The notes: generated by a model not told the origin, from the sequence alone. A stretch of DNA of 43,968 bases from Bacteroidaceae bacterium (GCA_017554605.1 JAFZIA010000035.1:1-43968), one strand, 5' to 3'; shown: positions 13,715 to 25,094, counted from the stretch's first letter. Numbers and translations are program-made.

Positions 13715-16279
13715 TTAAGCAAGCCACTTAACAAATGCAAAGTCCTGACGGTGAGGAAGCTCCTCGTGTTTGGGGAACATACGGAAGCAGATTCTGAAGC
13801 TACCTGCGTTGTTCATCACATACTCGGTGTGGAATGTGAAGATGTCACCCTCGCGCTTAACAACCTCAAGAGGCTGAACCGAGAATACATAGTCGCGACC
13901 GTCCTTGTCTGTTGCAAGTGTCACGAGCTCAATGCCCACTGCGTCGTCGAGACCCTTCTCGTCTACCTTGAAGGTGATGCTGTACTTGTTACCAGCGTTA
14001 ATGACACCAGCCTCAACGTTTGTATCGCGCTCAGCCGAAATAACCTCAATCTCGTTCCACTTAGCTGCAACAGCCTCTTTCCAAGCTGCGAGCTCACGAG
14101 CAACCTTGCTGTCGTTAGCAACGAGGTGATGGTAACGCTCGCCCAACTTACCGTAGAACTTGCTGTAGTAGTCATCGAGCTGACGCTTCATTGTGAAGTG
14201 AGGTGCGATGCCTGCGATAGAGTTCTTGATGTACTGTACCCACTCGTCGCTGTAAGCCTTGTCGCCACGGTTGTAGTACAAGGGAAGAATCTCGCTCTCG
14301 AGGAGAGTGTAGATTGTAGCAGCATCGAGCTGATCCTGGAACTCCTGGTTCTGGTATGTACGCTTCTCCTTGAGCGCCCAACCTGCACCGGGCTTGTAGC
14401 CCTCGCACCACCAACCGTCGAGCACCGAGAAGTTGAGTACACCGTTCATAAGAGCCTTCTCGCCCGATGTACCCGATGCCTCGAGAGGACGTGTAGGTGT
14501 GTTCATCCAAATATCAACACCCGAAACGAGCATCTTAGCAAGCTGCATATCGTAGTTCTCGAGGAAGATAATCTTGCCTACGAACTCGGGACGACGTGAA
14601 ATGTCGATGATACGCTTGATGAGTCCCTGACCTGCACCATCGTGGGGGTGAGCCTTACCTGCAAAGAGGAAGATGATGGGACGCTTCTCGTTGTTAAGAA
14701 TCTTAGAGAGACGCTCAAGGTCGGTGAAGAGAAGGTGTGCACGCTTATAAGTAGCAAAACGGCGTGCGAAACCAATTACAAGAGCATCGGGGTTAATCTT
14801 GTTAACGATGTCAACGATGCGCATAGGATCGCCCTGGTTCTTGAGCCAGTTCTCGCTAAATGCCTTACGGATGTGCTCGATAAGACGCTTCTTGAGAGCT
14901 ACACGTGTCTCCCAAATTGTATCGTTCGATACATTCTGGATAGCCTCCCAAATTGACTCGTTAGACTGGTCGCCAATGAAGCTTGCATCGAAGTGCTTGT
15001 CATAGAGCTCTCTCCACTCACGTGCTGCCCAAGTGGGGAAGTGAACACCATTAGTTACATAACCAACGTGGTTCTCGGCGGGGAAGTAACCTTTCCAAAT
15101 GCCTGCAAACATATCCTTAGACACCTTACCGTGGAGGCGGCTCACACCGTTGATCTCCTGGCAAGTGTTGCAAGCGAATGTTGACATACAGAAACGCTCG
15201 GTGTTGTCGCCAGCGTTGATGCGGCCAAGGTTCATAAGGTCGTCCCAAGTGATGTTGAGCTGTGCAGCATAGCCCTTCATATACTTACCGAAGAGGTTAG
15301 CATCGAAGTAGTCGTGACCTGCGGGCACGGGAGTGTGTACTGTGTAAAGGCTCGAAGAACGAACAATCTCGAGTGCCTCCTCGTAGCTGTAACCCTCCTT
15401 GATGTACTGTGTCAGACGGTAGAGGTTGCAGAGTGCTGCGTGACCCTCGTTACAGTGGTAGATGTCCTTCTTGATGCCGAGTTTCTCGAGCATAATCATA
15501 CCACCGATACCGAGAAGAATCTCCTGCTTGAGACGGTTTTCCCAGTCGCCACCGTAGAGCTTGTGAGTGATAGGACGGTCGAACTCGCTGTTCATCTCGA
15601 AGTCTGTGTCGAGAAGGTAGAGCGATACGCGACCTACATTCACTCTCCAAACGTTAGCGTGTACAAAGTAGTCCATAAAGGGAACGCTCACTACCATAGG
15701 AGTGATGCCGTCTGCCTCGTAAACACGGTCGAGGGGAAGTGTATTGAAGTTCTGCGCCTCGTAGTTGGCAATCTGTGAGCCGTCCATTGAGAGCGACTGC
15801 GAGAAGTAGCCGTAACGGTAGAGGAAACCTACTGCACACATATCCACGTTTGAGTCCGAAGCCTCCTTGAGGTAGTCACCAGCAAGAATACCAAGACCAC
15901 CCGAATATATCTTGAGTACGTGTGAAAGACCATACTCCATACAGAAGTAAGCTACAGAAGCACGCTCTGCGTTGGGCTTAACGTCCATATAAGCACGGAA
16001 CTGCGCATATACCTCATCGAGTTTTTTAAGTACATTCTTGTCCTTTGCAAGCTCATCGAGCTTCTCTACGCCCAATTTCTCGAGCAAAAGAACAGGGTTT
16101 TCTACACACTCCTCATAGAGTTTTGCATCGAGCATACGGAACAGATCCTTAGCGTCGTGGTTCCACTCCCACCAGAGGTTGTGTGCCAATTCATCGAGCT
16201 TCACAAGAGGCTCGGGGATGTAAGATTTTACATTAATCGCTTTCCAAGCGGGTTGATTTGAATTACTAATTGCAATCAT
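13715..16279 (-). CDS. glgP: alpha-glucan (glycogen) phosphorylase, GT35
   Basis: Releases glucose 1-phosphate from glycogen or maltodextrin with inorganic phosphate, using pyridoxal phosphate, in the cytosol. 854 residues, the shorter bacterial alpha-glucan phosphorylase type, with an N-terminal DUF3417-like region ([19 protein letters not shown]). Family motifs: [21 protein letters not shown] (about 114-134), HCNEGHAAL near 280, the phosphate/glucan loop [12 protein letters not shown] (about 500), and the PLP-region motif [14 protein letters not shown] near 605 with its Lys. It follows the GT3 glycogen synthase by 108 bases on the same strand, so synthesis and breakdown are co-encoded. No truncation seen. 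Confidence 0.95.
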   Translation of the reverse strand: MIAISNSNQPAWKAINVKSYIPEPLVKLDELAHNLWWEWNHDAKDLFRMLDAKLYEECVENPVLLLEKLGVEKLDELAKDKNVLKKLDEVYAQFRAYMDVKPNAERASVAYFCMEYGLSHVLKIYSGGLGILAGDYLKEASDSNVDMCAVGFLYRYGYFSQSLSMDGSQIANYEAQNFNTLPLDRVYEADGITPMVVSVPFMDYFVHANVWRVNVGRVSLYLLDTDFEMNSEFDRPITHKLYGGDWENRLKQEILLGIGGMIMLEKLGIKKDIYHCNEGHAALCNLYRLTQYIKEGYSYEEALEIVRSSSLYTVHTPVPAGHDYFDANLFGKYMKGYAAQLNITWDDLMNLGRINAGDNTERFCMSTFACNTCQEINGVSRLHGKVSKDMFAGIWKGYFPAENHVGYVTNGVHFPTWAAREWRELYDKHFDASFIGDQSNESIWEAIQNVSNDTIWETRVALKKRLIEHIRKAFSENWLKNQGDPMRIVDIVNKINPDALVIGFARRFATYKRAHLLFTDLERLSKILNNEKRPIIFLFAGKAHPHDGAGQGLIKRIIDISRRPEFVGKIIFLENYDMQLAKMLVSGVDIWMNTPTRPLEASGTSGEKALMNGVLNFSVLDGWWCEGYKPGAGWALKEKRTYQNQEFQDQLDAATIYTLLESEILPLYYNRGDKAYSDEWVQYIKNSIAGIAPHFTMKRQLDDYYSKFYGKLGERYHHLVANDSKVARELAAWKEAVAAKWNEIEVISAERDTNVEAGVINAGNKYSITFKVDEKGLDDAVGIELVTLATDKDGRDYVFSVQPLEVVKREGDIFTFHTEYVMNNAGSFRICFRMFPKHEELPHRQDFAFVKWLA

Positions 16280-16387
16280 ATTTTTAATATATGGTTATTG
16301 TTTTTCTATAATTTTACACAAAACTACATTCACCCTACCGTCGATTGTAAACCGTAGCAGGATGAAGTGTTGAGTTTTTTCGTTTCT

Positions 16388-18049
16388 TTATTTCCTATCC
16401 GAAGCCGCCTTCAAAGCACAATCGTATGCACGCAAGTAATTGTTTATAAAGTGCTTCCAAAGAGCTTTCTCGGCAAGTTTAGAGACTTTTTGTCTGCGCT
16501 CGACAACCTCTTTGTCGGAAATTTGTGCAAAGTTACAAATAATTTTTGTAATTACATCGGCTGCATCGAAATAGTTGCTATCATTTCTTTCAACAACCTC
16601 TACTCCATCGCTCAAAGTGCCTCTGCGACCGAGTACCGAATTCACCCACAAACCAAAGCCTGCAAGGTTTGTTGTGATTGTAGGAATGTGGAATGCAGCA
16701 CTCTCGAGCGGAGTATATCCCCAAGGCTCGTAGTACGAGGGGTATATGCTGAGGTCGTTACCGATGAGTATATCGTAATAGTCCTTGTCGAAAATACCGT
16801 CGTTACCCTTGAGGTAGCAGGGTACATAAATTACCTTGACACGACCCTTTCCATCGTAGTTGGCAAGCCCCATACGACGGATAGACACAGCTATTGCATC
16901 GTCGTTGAAGTTGCACAGATGGTGTGTGAGATAAGGGTCGGCAAGCGGTGTATTCCACTCCTGGTCGGTTGTTGCAAGACGCTTCTGGAGGTCGCCACGA
17001 CCATAATCGGACCAAGCGGGAACGTCGATAAAGGCAACGACGTCGCGAGTGAGTTCCTCGCACGCATTGAGTCGCGCCATTGTCTCGAGGTACATATCAA
17101 TACCCTTGTTACGCATCTCCATACGTCCACCGATACCTATGATAAGAGCGTCATCGGAAATTGTACTGCCGGTAAGGGCGCGTGCCACACGAAGACGCAA
17201 GGCGCGTGCCTCGGCTCTGCGCTTGTCGAACTCTTTTCCTGTGGGAACAAAATCCTCCTCGAAACCGTTCTCAAGAATAACGTCAATATCGCGCTCAATG
17301 AGTTGCTTGCACTCCATTGCTGTGAGCTCGCTCACTGTGGTGAAGCAGTCGACATTGTGAGCCGATTGTTTCTCGATTGAGTGTTTCGACTGTACGTTCA
17401 GCTCGTCGGCCATCTGATCGCCGTTATAACCCTCGAAGAAGTCGTACAAGGGCTTTCCGTTCGATGCGATTGAGCGTCCTATGCTTGTTGCGTGGGTTGT
17501 AAATATTGTTCCCACAGCAGGAAGATTTTTCTTCAGATAAAGTGCCGCGCTACCGCTCTGCCACTCGTGTGCCTGAACAACCACATTATCCTTTTCGCTG
17601 AGGTGGAACTTATAGAAGCTCTCTATCACACGTCCTACCGCGTAGCCGAAGAGCACCGAGTCGTCGTAGTCGCCATACGCGTGCAGCGAGTCTACCTTGA
17701 AATTATCCCACAGCATATAGTAGAACTCCTCCTTCTCGCCGAAGAACTCGTCAAAATCGACAAGAATCACCTTGGGACGGCCGGGTATCTCCCAATGTCC
17801 GCAACGTACCTTGAACTTCTCATCTACAATGCTGTTGCGCCACTTTTTCCACAAACGCTTATCCTCGGTAAATAAAGGATTTTCCTTTCCTTCCCAAAGG
17901 TCAGGACCAATGTAAACGGCATTTATACTCTCTATTTTGGACAGCGTCTCAGCCTTTGTAGAGAGAACTGTATATATACCGCCCACCTTGTTACATACCT
18001 CCCAGCTAATCTCGAAAAGATAGTCGGGGAGCATCATTTGTTTTTTCAT
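16388..18049 (-). CDS. glycogen synthase, GT3 (eukaryote-like) family
   Basis: Adds glucose from a nucleotide sugar to glycogen. 553 residues. The sequence is of the GT3 type found in Bacteroidota and eukaryotes rather than the common bacterial GT5 GlgA: N-terminal FEISWEVCNKVGGIYTVLST (12-31) for donor binding, HAYGDYDD (123-130), AHEWQSGSAAL (160-170), TTHATSIGRSIA (184-195), GIGGRMEMRNKGID (305-318) and the C-terminal Glu motif YYEPWGYTPLES (439-450). All expected landmarks are present. First gene of the two-gene glycogen operon. Upstream lie 139 bases with a weak hairpin that probably ends the V-ATPase operon. Whether it prefers UDP- or ADP-glucose is not visible. Confidence 0.93.
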   Translation of the reverse strand: MKKQMMLPDYLFEISWEVCNKVGGIYTVLSTKAETLSKIESINAVYIGPDLWEGKENPLFTEDKRLWKKWRNSIVDEKFKVRCGHWEIPGRPKVILVDFDEFFGEKEEFYYMLWDNFKVDSLHAYGDYDDSVLFGYAVGRVIESFYKFHLSEKDNVVVQAHEWQSGSAALYLKKNLPAVGTIFTTHATSIGRSIASNGKPLYDFFEGYNGDQMADELNVQSKHSIEKQSAHNVDCFTTVSELTAMECKQLIERDIDVILENGFEEDFVPTGKEFDKRRAEARALRLRVARALTGSTISDDALIIGIGGRMEMRNKGIDMYLETMARLNACEELTRDVVAFIDVPAWSDYGRGDLQKRLATTDQEWNTPLADPYLTHHLCNFNDDAIAVSIRRMGLANYDGKGRVKVIYVPCYLKGNDGIFDKDYYDILIGNDLSIYPSYYEPWGYTPLESAAFHIPTITTNLAGFGLWVNSVLGRRGTLSDGVEVVERNDSNYFDAADVITKIICNFAQISDKEVVERRQKVSKLAEKALWKHFINNYLRAYDCALKAASDRK

Positions 18050-18104
18050 TTAGAAGCTATTAAAGTTTCTGTTTCTAACGTTGTTATTCAATAATATCCA
18101 TAAA

Positions 18105-18137
18105 CGGGGGCATCAGCATAATTTGTTGACACCCTCG
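18105..18137 (-). terminator. possible V-ATPase operon terminator
   Basis: An imperfect inverted repeat (18105-18115 with 18127-18137, with G-T pairs and one mismatch) stands between the last ATPase gene and the glycogen operon. The T-run after it on the minus strand is short, so read-through into the GT3 gene is possible. Confidence 0.4.
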
Positions 18138-18188
18138 TCTATATATCCTTATTTCATCTCGAATATTACAACAAATATCTTTTCTTAT

Positions 18189-18662
<474 letters not shown>

Positions 18663-18686
18663 TTATTATTTAGTTTATATTTTCTC

Positions 18687-20510
18687 TTATTTGAAAGGCT
18701 TGTAAGCTGTACCGCCACCCTCGTATCCTGCATTCTTAAAGAACTCCACGAATGTCAATCGAATGGGGTGTACAAATGCTCCAAGCGTATTCATAAATAT
18801 ATTCAAACTGTGACCGAATAGGAATATCAATATTGTAACTATCGCACCAAATACAGGTTGTTCGGGACTCATCTGCACTGCAATATTGTTGAATACTGTC
18901 GCAAGCACTCCGCCCGAAAGACCAAGCGCAAACAGACGGATATACGAGAGCATATCGCCCAATAGTCCAGTTGCCATATTATAAGCGTCCCACAGTCCAA
19001 GACCTATATTAAGAAATACATTCTTTCCTGGAGAGTTATAGAGCAATGCTGCTGCTCCACCAATGCCAAAGAGGGCATATACCACATTCTTGGGTATAGC
19101 AGGAAGGAACATCATTGCCACCGCAGCCAAAATTATAACGAGCCAGCCTATTGTAGCAACGGCATACTTGAAACCAAGCTGTATAATTTGGTTGGCAATC
19201 TTAAGACACATAGCATACACTATCTGTATGCCTCCCAAAATCAATGCCAAATTGAAAAGCATATCGTTGGGATCGTTCAGCTTACCAGTCTCGGGGTTCA
19301 TATATGCAAACGACACATTGTCGCGCCACCAGTCGAGCAACGGAATGTTCCACTCATACATATTGAAGCCAAAGAAAGTACCTGTGAGTGAACCGCAAAG
19401 CACGGTAGATAGTCCCAAGGTGAGTCCCAGGCGGGCATAGCCTATCATACTGTTACCTTTTTTCATAAACAGCAGCATTATTGCTGTTGCAATAGAAATC
19501 ACAAGACCATAACCTATGTCTCCCAAGCACAATCCGAAGAACAGCATATAGAAAGGTGCGAAGAACGGAGTAAGGTCGAGCTCATTGTATTTGGGCAACA
19601 TATAAAGCTCGCATATAGGCTCAAAGAGGCGGAAGAAAGCATTGTTCTTGAAGCGAACAGGCACATCGTCGCCAGGCTGAGGCGCTGTAATCTCGTAGAA
19701 TACAGGCTCGTTATCGAGCATAGACTGCAACTTGGTCTTGTCCTCCTCGGGAACCCAGCCCTGCAACAGCACAAGTTTCTCCTCGCCCAGTCTCTCGCCG
19801 CCCAGTACCACGCGCTTGAACTCCATATTCTGCTGAAGTTCGTGCATTGCTGCGCGCAACGACGGTAGCTTTTCCATTGCAAGAGAGGCTATCTGCTCTT
19901 CGAGCAATTTAATCTCTACACCCAGGCGCTCTTCCTCGGCAGTAAGTGCCGAAAGCGACTGCGAAGGCAGCTTAACAGGCTCTGCGTCAAGGAACGAGGC
20001 ATCGCAACTGTTTGCCACCGTCACAAAATATACCTTTGACGACTTTTGGGCAATTATCACAGCATTGTACTCCTGCTCCCACTGAGGGTCGAAGGCGCGT
20101 ACCGATGTCTGATAGAAATCGATGGCATAACCCTCGCCACGCAAACGCTCAACGAGCGCTGTGTCGAACTCACCCCACACCTGCATTGTGGCAACATCTT
20201 TTTCAACTGCCGCAAGCGCCTGCTTCATACGCTCGAGCCTTGCGAACATCTCTTCGATGCGTGCGGCAGCATCGGCTGCTCCATTGGAGTTTGTTGCAGT
20301 ATCCTTGCTGTCGGCAACCTTCTCAAGACTCTTCACCAATCTCATATAGCGGTTGTAGTCGGCAAGCATCTGCTGCAACTCGGGTGAATCGGCTGCACCG
20401 CTCTTGCATTGCTCGATATGTACCACACCAGCCTTGCGCAAATCATAAAGGAATTTCTCGTACTCCTTATGATACACAAGCGTGGTAACTTTAAACATTT
20501 TGCTTATCAT
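18687..20510 (-). CDS. ntpI: V-type ATPase subunit I (stator/ion channel, a-type)
   Basis: 607 residues, full length for the family. The N-terminal half (about 1-320) is soluble with coiled-coil stretches (LQQMLADYNRYMRLVKSLEK; EERLGVEIKLLEEQIASLAM) that join the peripheral stalks. The C-terminal half has about eight membrane spans, starting near LTPFFAPFYMLFFGLCLGDIGYG. The channel arginine lies in LSYIRLFALGLSGG near residue 530. It overlaps the preceding subunit D stop by 4 bases (start 20510, stop 20507), indicating coupling. The protein carries the ion half-channels facing the K ring. Confidence 0.96.
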   Translation of the reverse strand: MISKMFKVTTLVYHKEYEKFLYDLRKAGVVHIEQCKSGAADSPELQQMLADYNRYMRLVKSLEKVADSKDTATNSNGAADAAARIEEMFARLERMKQALAAVEKDVATMQVWGEFDTALVERLRGEGYAIDFYQTSVRAFDPQWEQEYNAVIIAQKSSKVYFVTVANSCDASFLDAEPVKLPSQSLSALTAEEERLGVEIKLLEEQIASLAMEKLPSLRAAMHELQQNMEFKRVVLGGERLGEEKLVLLQGWVPEEDKTKLQSMLDNEPVFYEITAPQPGDDVPVRFKNNAFFRLFEPICELYMLPKYNELDLTPFFAPFYMLFFGLCLGDIGYGLVISIATAIMLLFMKKGNSMIGYARLGLTLGLSTVLCGSLTGTFFGFNMYEWNIPLLDWWRDNVSFAYMNPETGKLNDPNDMLFNLALILGGIQIVYAMCLKIANQIIQLGFKYAVATIGWLVIILAAVAMMFLPAIPKNVVYALFGIGGAAALLYNSPGKNVFLNIGLGLWDAYNMATGLLGDMLSYIRLFALGLSGGVLATVFNNIAVQMSPEQPVFGAIVTILIFLFGHSLNIFMNTLGAFVHPIRLTFVEFFKNAGYEGGGTAYKPFK

Positions 20511-21109
20511 ACTGTCACCTCCTCTCTTTGCTCCAAGAGCGATTTCAGAATCTTCTGCGACGACTTCGAGAGGTTCTCCTCATCTTCCATAAAGCGCTTG
20601 ATCTTTCTTATGGCGTCCTGATAGCCAGGTATCTGCACTTTCTCGAAAAGGTTAACCTTTTGTGTTGTCTTTTTTCGTGCAACCTCGAGCAGACGCAGCT
20701 TGCGGTTCAGAAGGTCGCGGCTGATGGCTGTCATTGCCATTTTCTTGAGCAACTCAATTCCGTCGGCAAACCATTTGGGCGAGCCGAAGAGACTGTAAGG
20801 TGCAACCACAAACTCGGCATCTTCGAGCACGGGCACCATTACTCCTGCCACTTTCTTGCGTCCTATGGAGAGCTTTCCCGTCTTTACGAGCGAGGGGTTG
20901 AACTCGTTCCACAGCACAAAAAGGTCGCGGTACTGCTCAAGCAGACGTGCATACTCCTCGTCGTGCAGTTCCATCTCGTCCTTGCACTTTTTCACTTCGA
21001 CACGCAAAGCACTCTCCTTGCTTTTTATAATAGGGAGCGTCCTTTGTCGCATCTTGAGCTGTTTTTCGAGGTGCTGGAGCGATGTCTTATTATATTGGAA
21101 TGCAATCAT
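20507..21109 (-). CDS. ntpD: V-type ATPase subunit D (central rotor shaft)
   Basis: 200 residues, predicted as two long antiparallel helices forming the central shaft that turns inside the A3B3 ring. The N-terminus FQYNKTSLQHLEKQLKMRQRTLPIIKSK is typical of the family, as is the C-terminal helix VNLFEKVQIPGYQDAIRKIKRFMEDEE. It starts 12 bases after subunit B and overlaps subunit I. The partner F (NtpG) subunit that normally joins D to the c-ring base is not found in this operon. Confidence 0.95.
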   Translation of the reverse strand: MIAFQYNKTSLQHLEKQLKMRQRTLPIIKSKESALRVEVKKCKDEMELHDEEYARLLEQYRDLFVLWNEFNPSLVKTGKLSIGRKKVAGVMVPVLEDAEFVVAPYSLFGSPKWFADGIELLKKMAMTAISRDLLNRKLRLLEVARKKTTQKVNLFEKVQIPGYQDAIRKIKRFMEDEENLSKSSQKILKSLLEQREEVTV

Positions 21110-21121
21110 TCTGCTTATATA

Positions 21122-22441
21122 TTATTTTTTCCAGTAGGTTTCTATAAGTTCCTGACGAATGTTAACCTCCTCGGGCACAAAGTACTTGGAGAAGAGACCC
21201 CAAGTTACATCAAGCATCTCGATTGTATTGAGGTTGACATCAATCGCAAGAAGTTTGTCGGAGTACTCTTTTGCAAAGTCGAGAGTACGTCTGTCGTAGG
21301 GAGTAAGGTCGAAACCGTTCTCGAGCTTTGTCTTTGCGTTTGCAGCATCGGCATAAAGACGTACCGCCGCGTTCATCACCTGAGGGTGGTCCTTACGTGT
21401 CTTTTTACCTGCAACGAGCTGCTTTAGACGCGAGAGTGAACGGAAGGGGTCGACAATAACCTTACCGATGTCGCTGTCACGACGCAAGAAGAGCTGTCCC
21501 TCGGTGATATATCCTGTGTTGTCGGGTACAGCGTGTGTAATGTCGCCACCCGAGAGTGTTGTCACGGCAATGATGGTTATTGAACCGCCCGAGGGGAACT
21601 GCACTGCCTTCTCGTAGATTTTCGCAAGATCGGAGTACAGCGAACCGGGCATAGAGTCCTTAGAGGGAATCTGGTCCATACGGTTCGATACGATAGAGAG
21701 CGCATCGGCATACATTGTCATATCGGTGAGCAACACAAGCACCTTCTGATTCTTCTCCACAGCAAAATACTCGGCTGCGGTAAGTGCCATATCGGGGATA
21801 AGCAGACGCTCAACGGCAGGGTCCTCTGTGGTGTTCATAAAGCAGATGATGCGGTCGAGCGCTCCTGCATTCGAGAAGAGGTGCTTGAAGTAGAGGTAGT
21901 CGTCGTTTGTCATACCCATACCTCCAAGGATAATCTTGTCGGTCTCGGCGCGCATCGCAACATTTGCCATAACCTGGTTGTAGGGCTGGTCGGGATCGGC
22001 AAAGAAGGGAATCTTCTGTCCTGTCACCAATGTGTTATTGAGGTCGATACCAGCAATACCTGTCGCAATGAGCTCCGAAGGCTGCTTACGGCGCACGGGG
22101 TTCACCGAAGGACCGCCAATCTCAACCTCGGTTCCCTCAATTGCAGGACCGCCATCGATGGGGTCGCCGTACGCATTGAAGAAACGTCCTGCAAGCTGGT
22201 CGCTCACTTTGAGCGTAGGCGCCTTACCCAGGAACACCACCTCGGCATTTGTGGGGATACCACCTGTACCCTCGAACACCTGAAGTGTAACCTCGTCACC
22301 CATAATCTTTACCACCTGCGCAAGTTTTCCGTTTACAGTGGCAAGCTCGTCGTAGCCTACGCCTGTAGCCTTGAGCGAACAGGTAGCCTTTGTTATTGAA
22401 TTAATCTTTGTATATATTTTCTGAAAAGCTTCAGTTGCCAT
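21122..22441 (-). CDS. ntpB: V-type ATPase subunit B (regulatory)
   Basis: 439 residues, the non-catalytic partner of subunit A in the hexameric head. The N-terminal beta-barrel (about 1-75), the nucleotide-binding-like domain with SELIATGIAGIDLNNTLVTGQKIPFF (about 121-146) in place of a true Walker A, and RIICFMNTTEDPAVERLLIPDMALTAAEY near 205-235 are typical, as are SGGDITHAVPDNTGYITEGQ and SLSRLKQ. Length is somewhat short against the usual 460, mainly at the C-terminus. Lies 21 bases after subunit A. Confidence 0.96.
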   Translation of the reverse strand: MATEAFQKIYTKINSITKATCSLKATGVGYDELATVNGKLAQVVKIMGDEVTLQVFEGTGGIPTNAEVVFLGKAPTLKVSDQLAGRFFNAYGDPIDGGPAIEGTEVEIGGPSVNPVRRKQPSELIATGIAGIDLNNTLVTGQKIPFFADPDQPYNQVMANVAMRAETDKIILGGMGMTNDDYLYFKHLFSNAGALDRIICFMNTTEDPAVERLLIPDMALTAAEYFAVEKNQKVLVLLTDMTMYADALSIVSNRMDQIPSKDSMPGSLYSDLAKIYEKAVQFPSGGSITIIAVTTLSGGDITHAVPDNTGYITEGQLFLRRDSDIGKVIVDPFRSLSRLKQLVAGKKTRKDHPQVMNAAVRLYADAANAKTKLENGFDLTPYDRRTLDFAKEYSDKLLAIDVNLNTIEMLDVTWGLFSKYFVPEEVNIRQELIETYWKK

Positions 22442-22462
22442 AGTCTGTTATGGTTTTAATGG

Positions 22463-24220
22463 TTAAGCAATCTTCTTTGTTGCCACCAGCTCCTGAAGCT
22501 GTGCAACATAGTTGTTGTATGTCTCCGACTTGTACTCGGAATAGTTCATCTGCTTGCACAGATTGATAATCTTCTTGAAGAAGTCGGTAACCTCGAGGAA
22601 CTCCTCAAAATCAAACTCGGAACGGCAGATATCCGTCACCATACTGAGGATAGCCTGCTGGCGCTCAAGCGGTGTAACAGCATCGATGTCGTCAAAAGCG
22701 TCCTGCTGTAGGACAACAAAGTCTATGAGCTCCGATTTCCAGAATGTCACGTGATAGTCCACGGGCACACCGTCGTCACCAAGAATGTTAATCTGCTCGG
22801 CAATCTCTTTTCCACGCAACAGGCGTGTCTTTGCCTCGTTAACCATCTCGAGCCAGCCCTCACCTATGAGCGAGCTTATATAGTTGTCGAACTCGGGGTA
22901 CTCTATATATTTTGAGTATGAGTCGATGGGGTTTACGGCTGGATAGCGCTTTTTGTCGGCACGCTCCTGCTCAAGGGCATAGAAGCAACGTGCAACCTTC
23001 TTTGTATTCTCGGTCACGGGCTCCTTGAGGTTACCTCCAGCAGGCGACACTGTTCCGATGAATGTTATTGAGCCAGCCTCGCCGTTGTTCAGATAAACGT
23101 ATCCTGCACGGCTGTAGAAGTTGGCAATGATTGAAGAAATATCCATAGGGAAGGCATCGGGACCGGGAAGCTCCTCCATACGGTTGGACATCTCACGAAG
23201 AGCCTGCGCCCAACGCGATGTAGAGTCGGCCATAAGGAGCACTCTGAGACCCATAGCACGGTAATACTCGGCAATTGTCATTGCTGTGTAAACCGATGCC
23301 TCACGTGCCGCAACGGGCATATTTGATGTATTTGCGATGATGATTGTACGCTCCATAAGCTTGCGTCCTGTGTGAGGGTCGACAAGTTCGGGGAACTCGG
23401 TAAAGATTTCCACAACCTCGTTGGCACGCTCACCACAAGCTGCGATAATCACAATGTCGGCCTCGGCTTGCTTTGAGATTGCGTGCTGAAGCACAGTTTT
23501 TCCTGTACCGAAGGGGCCGGGGATAAATCCTGTTCCACCCTCGACAATGGGATTCATTGTATCTATTGTACGCACACCTGTCTCCAACAGTTTGAAGGGA
23601 CGGGGCTTCTCGCGATAATCCTCCATAGCCACACGCACGGGCCACTTCTGAATCATATTAAGCTGCTTCTCCTCGCCCTCGGCGTTAACTATAACCGCAA
23701 TTGTATCGGTAATGCGATAGTCGCCCTCGGCAACAATGCTCTTGACGCTCCACTCTCCTTTGAGTCCAAAAGGAGCCATAATCTTAAGAGGCTGGTGGTT
23801 CTCCTCGACGCTTCCTATCCACGCTGCTGCGCCCACCTTGTCGCCAACCTTTACAAGCGGCTGGAAATGCCATATCTTCTCCTCATCGAGGGGGTTGGTG
23901 TAATCGCCACGCTTGAGGAATACTCCCTCCATCTTGTCGAGGTCATTCTGCAATCCGTCGTAGTTCTTGGAGAGCATTCCAGGTGCCAACGACACCTCGA
24001 GCATATGTCCTGTAAATTCGGCCTCTTCGCCTATTTTCAAACGTCTTGTACTTTCAAATACCTGAACGTACACTTTGGCTCCGTTTATCTTTATGACCTC
24101 TGCCATCAAACGGTCGCCACCGGTCTTTATATAGCAAATCTCGTTCTGTGCTACAGGGCCGTCCACGGCCAAAAGCACCATATTTGCTATTACTCCGGTT
24201 ACTTTTCCTTTTGTTGCCAT
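22463..24220 (-). CDS. ntpA: V-type ATPase subunit A (catalytic)
   Basis: 585 residues. Hydrolyses ATP, or makes it in reverse, at the A/B interface. Walker A is GPFGTGKT (235-242), with Lys241; the A-type non-homologous region (about 110-190, PLVKVGDKVGAAAWIGSVEEN) is present, which separates it from F-type beta. Downstream motifs include ACGERANEVVEIF, LMADSTSRWAQALREMSNRMEE and SPAGGNLKEPVTENT, all standard. Third gene of the operon after E and a DUF2764 gene. Confidence 0.97.
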   Translation of the reverse strand: MATKGKVTGVIANMVLLAVDGPVAQNEICYIKTGGDRLMAEVIKINGAKVYVQVFESTRRLKIGEEAEFTGHMLEVSLAPGMLSKNYDGLQNDLDKMEGVFLKRGDYTNPLDEEKIWHFQPLVKVGDKVGAAAWIGSVEENHQPLKIMAPFGLKGEWSVKSIVAEGDYRITDTIAVIVNAEGEEKQLNMIQKWPVRVAMEDYREKPRPFKLLETGVRTIDTMNPIVEGGTGFIPGPFGTGKTVLQHAISKQAEADIVIIAACGERANEVVEIFTEFPELVDPHTGRKLMERTIIIANTSNMPVAAREASVYTAMTIAEYYRAMGLRVLLMADSTSRWAQALREMSNRMEELPGPDAFPMDISSIIANFYSRAGYVYLNNGEAGSITFIGTVSPAGGNLKEPVTENTKKVARCFYALEQERADKKRYPAVNPIDSYSKYIEYPEFDNYISSLIGEGWLEMVNEAKTRLLRGKEIAEQINILGDDGVPVDYHVTFWKSELIDFVVLQQDAFDDIDAVTPLERQQAILSMVTDICRSEFDFEEFLEVTDFFKKIINLCKQMNYSEYKSETYNNYVAQLQELVATKKIA

Positions 24221-24236
24221 ATTATATATGTTATTC

Positions 24237-25088
24237 TTACTTATTTTCGTTGTTTATCGCATCGGTAAATACCGCACCGCTCTTAAGTTCCTCTATCATA
24301 CTGTTGTACTGCTCCATTCCCTTGTCGGCGTCCATTATCGCCCAACGCTCTATAATATCGAGCTTTTGCAGGAACACATAGAGTTTCTCTACGCTGAAAT
24401 AGTTGAATGCCGAGTTGTCCTCGAGCCAAGCCCAACGCATCTCGTCGAGACGGTGCTCGCGCTCGTGAAGCTGGTCATCCTCGCTCAAACGCACAAGAGC
24501 ATCGAGATAGTCGACGCTGCCCGCCAAACCAAAATCCCTTGCATTGGAAGTGCGCAGTGCCTCGGCAACAGCGTTGTCTCCAACAACACACTCCGATACA
24601 TTGAGTTTGTACTTACGCGCGAGCAATGCAACCAGTATATTGTTCACATTTAGGTTGTACTCGAACCAAGCCGAGAGGAATTTGTTACGCACCGACATTG
24701 CATACCCGTAGTAGTGCGCCGAGAGTATGTCGCTCCACATATAACCGCCTTTCTCAACATTCTCGAAGTAGAACTCGAGAAAATCGTACATATATGCAGG
24801 AACACAGCCGTTGCGTTTGTCACCCTCCTTAGCCGTTGTAATTATCTCGGCCAACTGTGCTCTTGTATATGCTCCTTTATGCTGGAGTTCTGTCTCCATA
24901 CCATACTTGAGCATTTGTAGGATATTCTCGTTGTCCCTTGAGTGGAAAAAGAGATCAATAAGGCGTGCGTCTTTCGAGGAGAGCTGCGGATATATCTCTT
25001 CGCAGAATTTCTCGACAGAGTAATGCACCTTGCCGCCATCAAAAGCCACATCGGGCAGCCCGGCAACAAGGCAGTAGTAGTTACCCAT
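24237..25088 (-). CDS. DUF2764 family protein of the V-ATPase operon
   Basis: 283 residues, starting MGNYYCLVAGLPDVAFDGGK, a hallmark of DUF2764. It sits between subunits E and A (6 and 16 base gaps), the same place as in the chlamydial operon (E, hypothetical, A, B, D, I, K). No C (NtpC/d-type) subunit is encoded nearby, and this all-alpha-looking protein of similar size is a reasonable stand-in for the socket between shaft and ring. That role is inference from position and size; the family has no assigned function that I know. Confidence 0.85.
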   Translation of the reverse strand: MGNYYCLVAGLPDVAFDGGKVHYSVEKFCEEIYPQLSSKDARLIDLFFHSRDNENILQMLKYGMETELQHKGAYTRAQLAEIITTAKEGDKRNGCVPAYMYDFLEFYFENVEKGGYMWSDILSAHYYGYAMSVRNKFLSAWFEYNLNVNNILVALLARKYKLNVSECVVGDNAVAEALRTSNARDFGLAGSVDYLDALVRLSEDDQLHEREHRLDEMRWAWLEDNSAFNYFSVEKLYVFLQKLDIIERWAIMDADKGMEQYNSMIEELKSGAVFTDAINNENK

Positions 25089-25094
25089 TGTTTA

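Noticed and set aside
16367-17380. Long plus-strand frame of 337 codons opposite the glycogen synthase
   Set aside because: It is a shadow of the minus-strand GT3 gene, whose motifs are all present.
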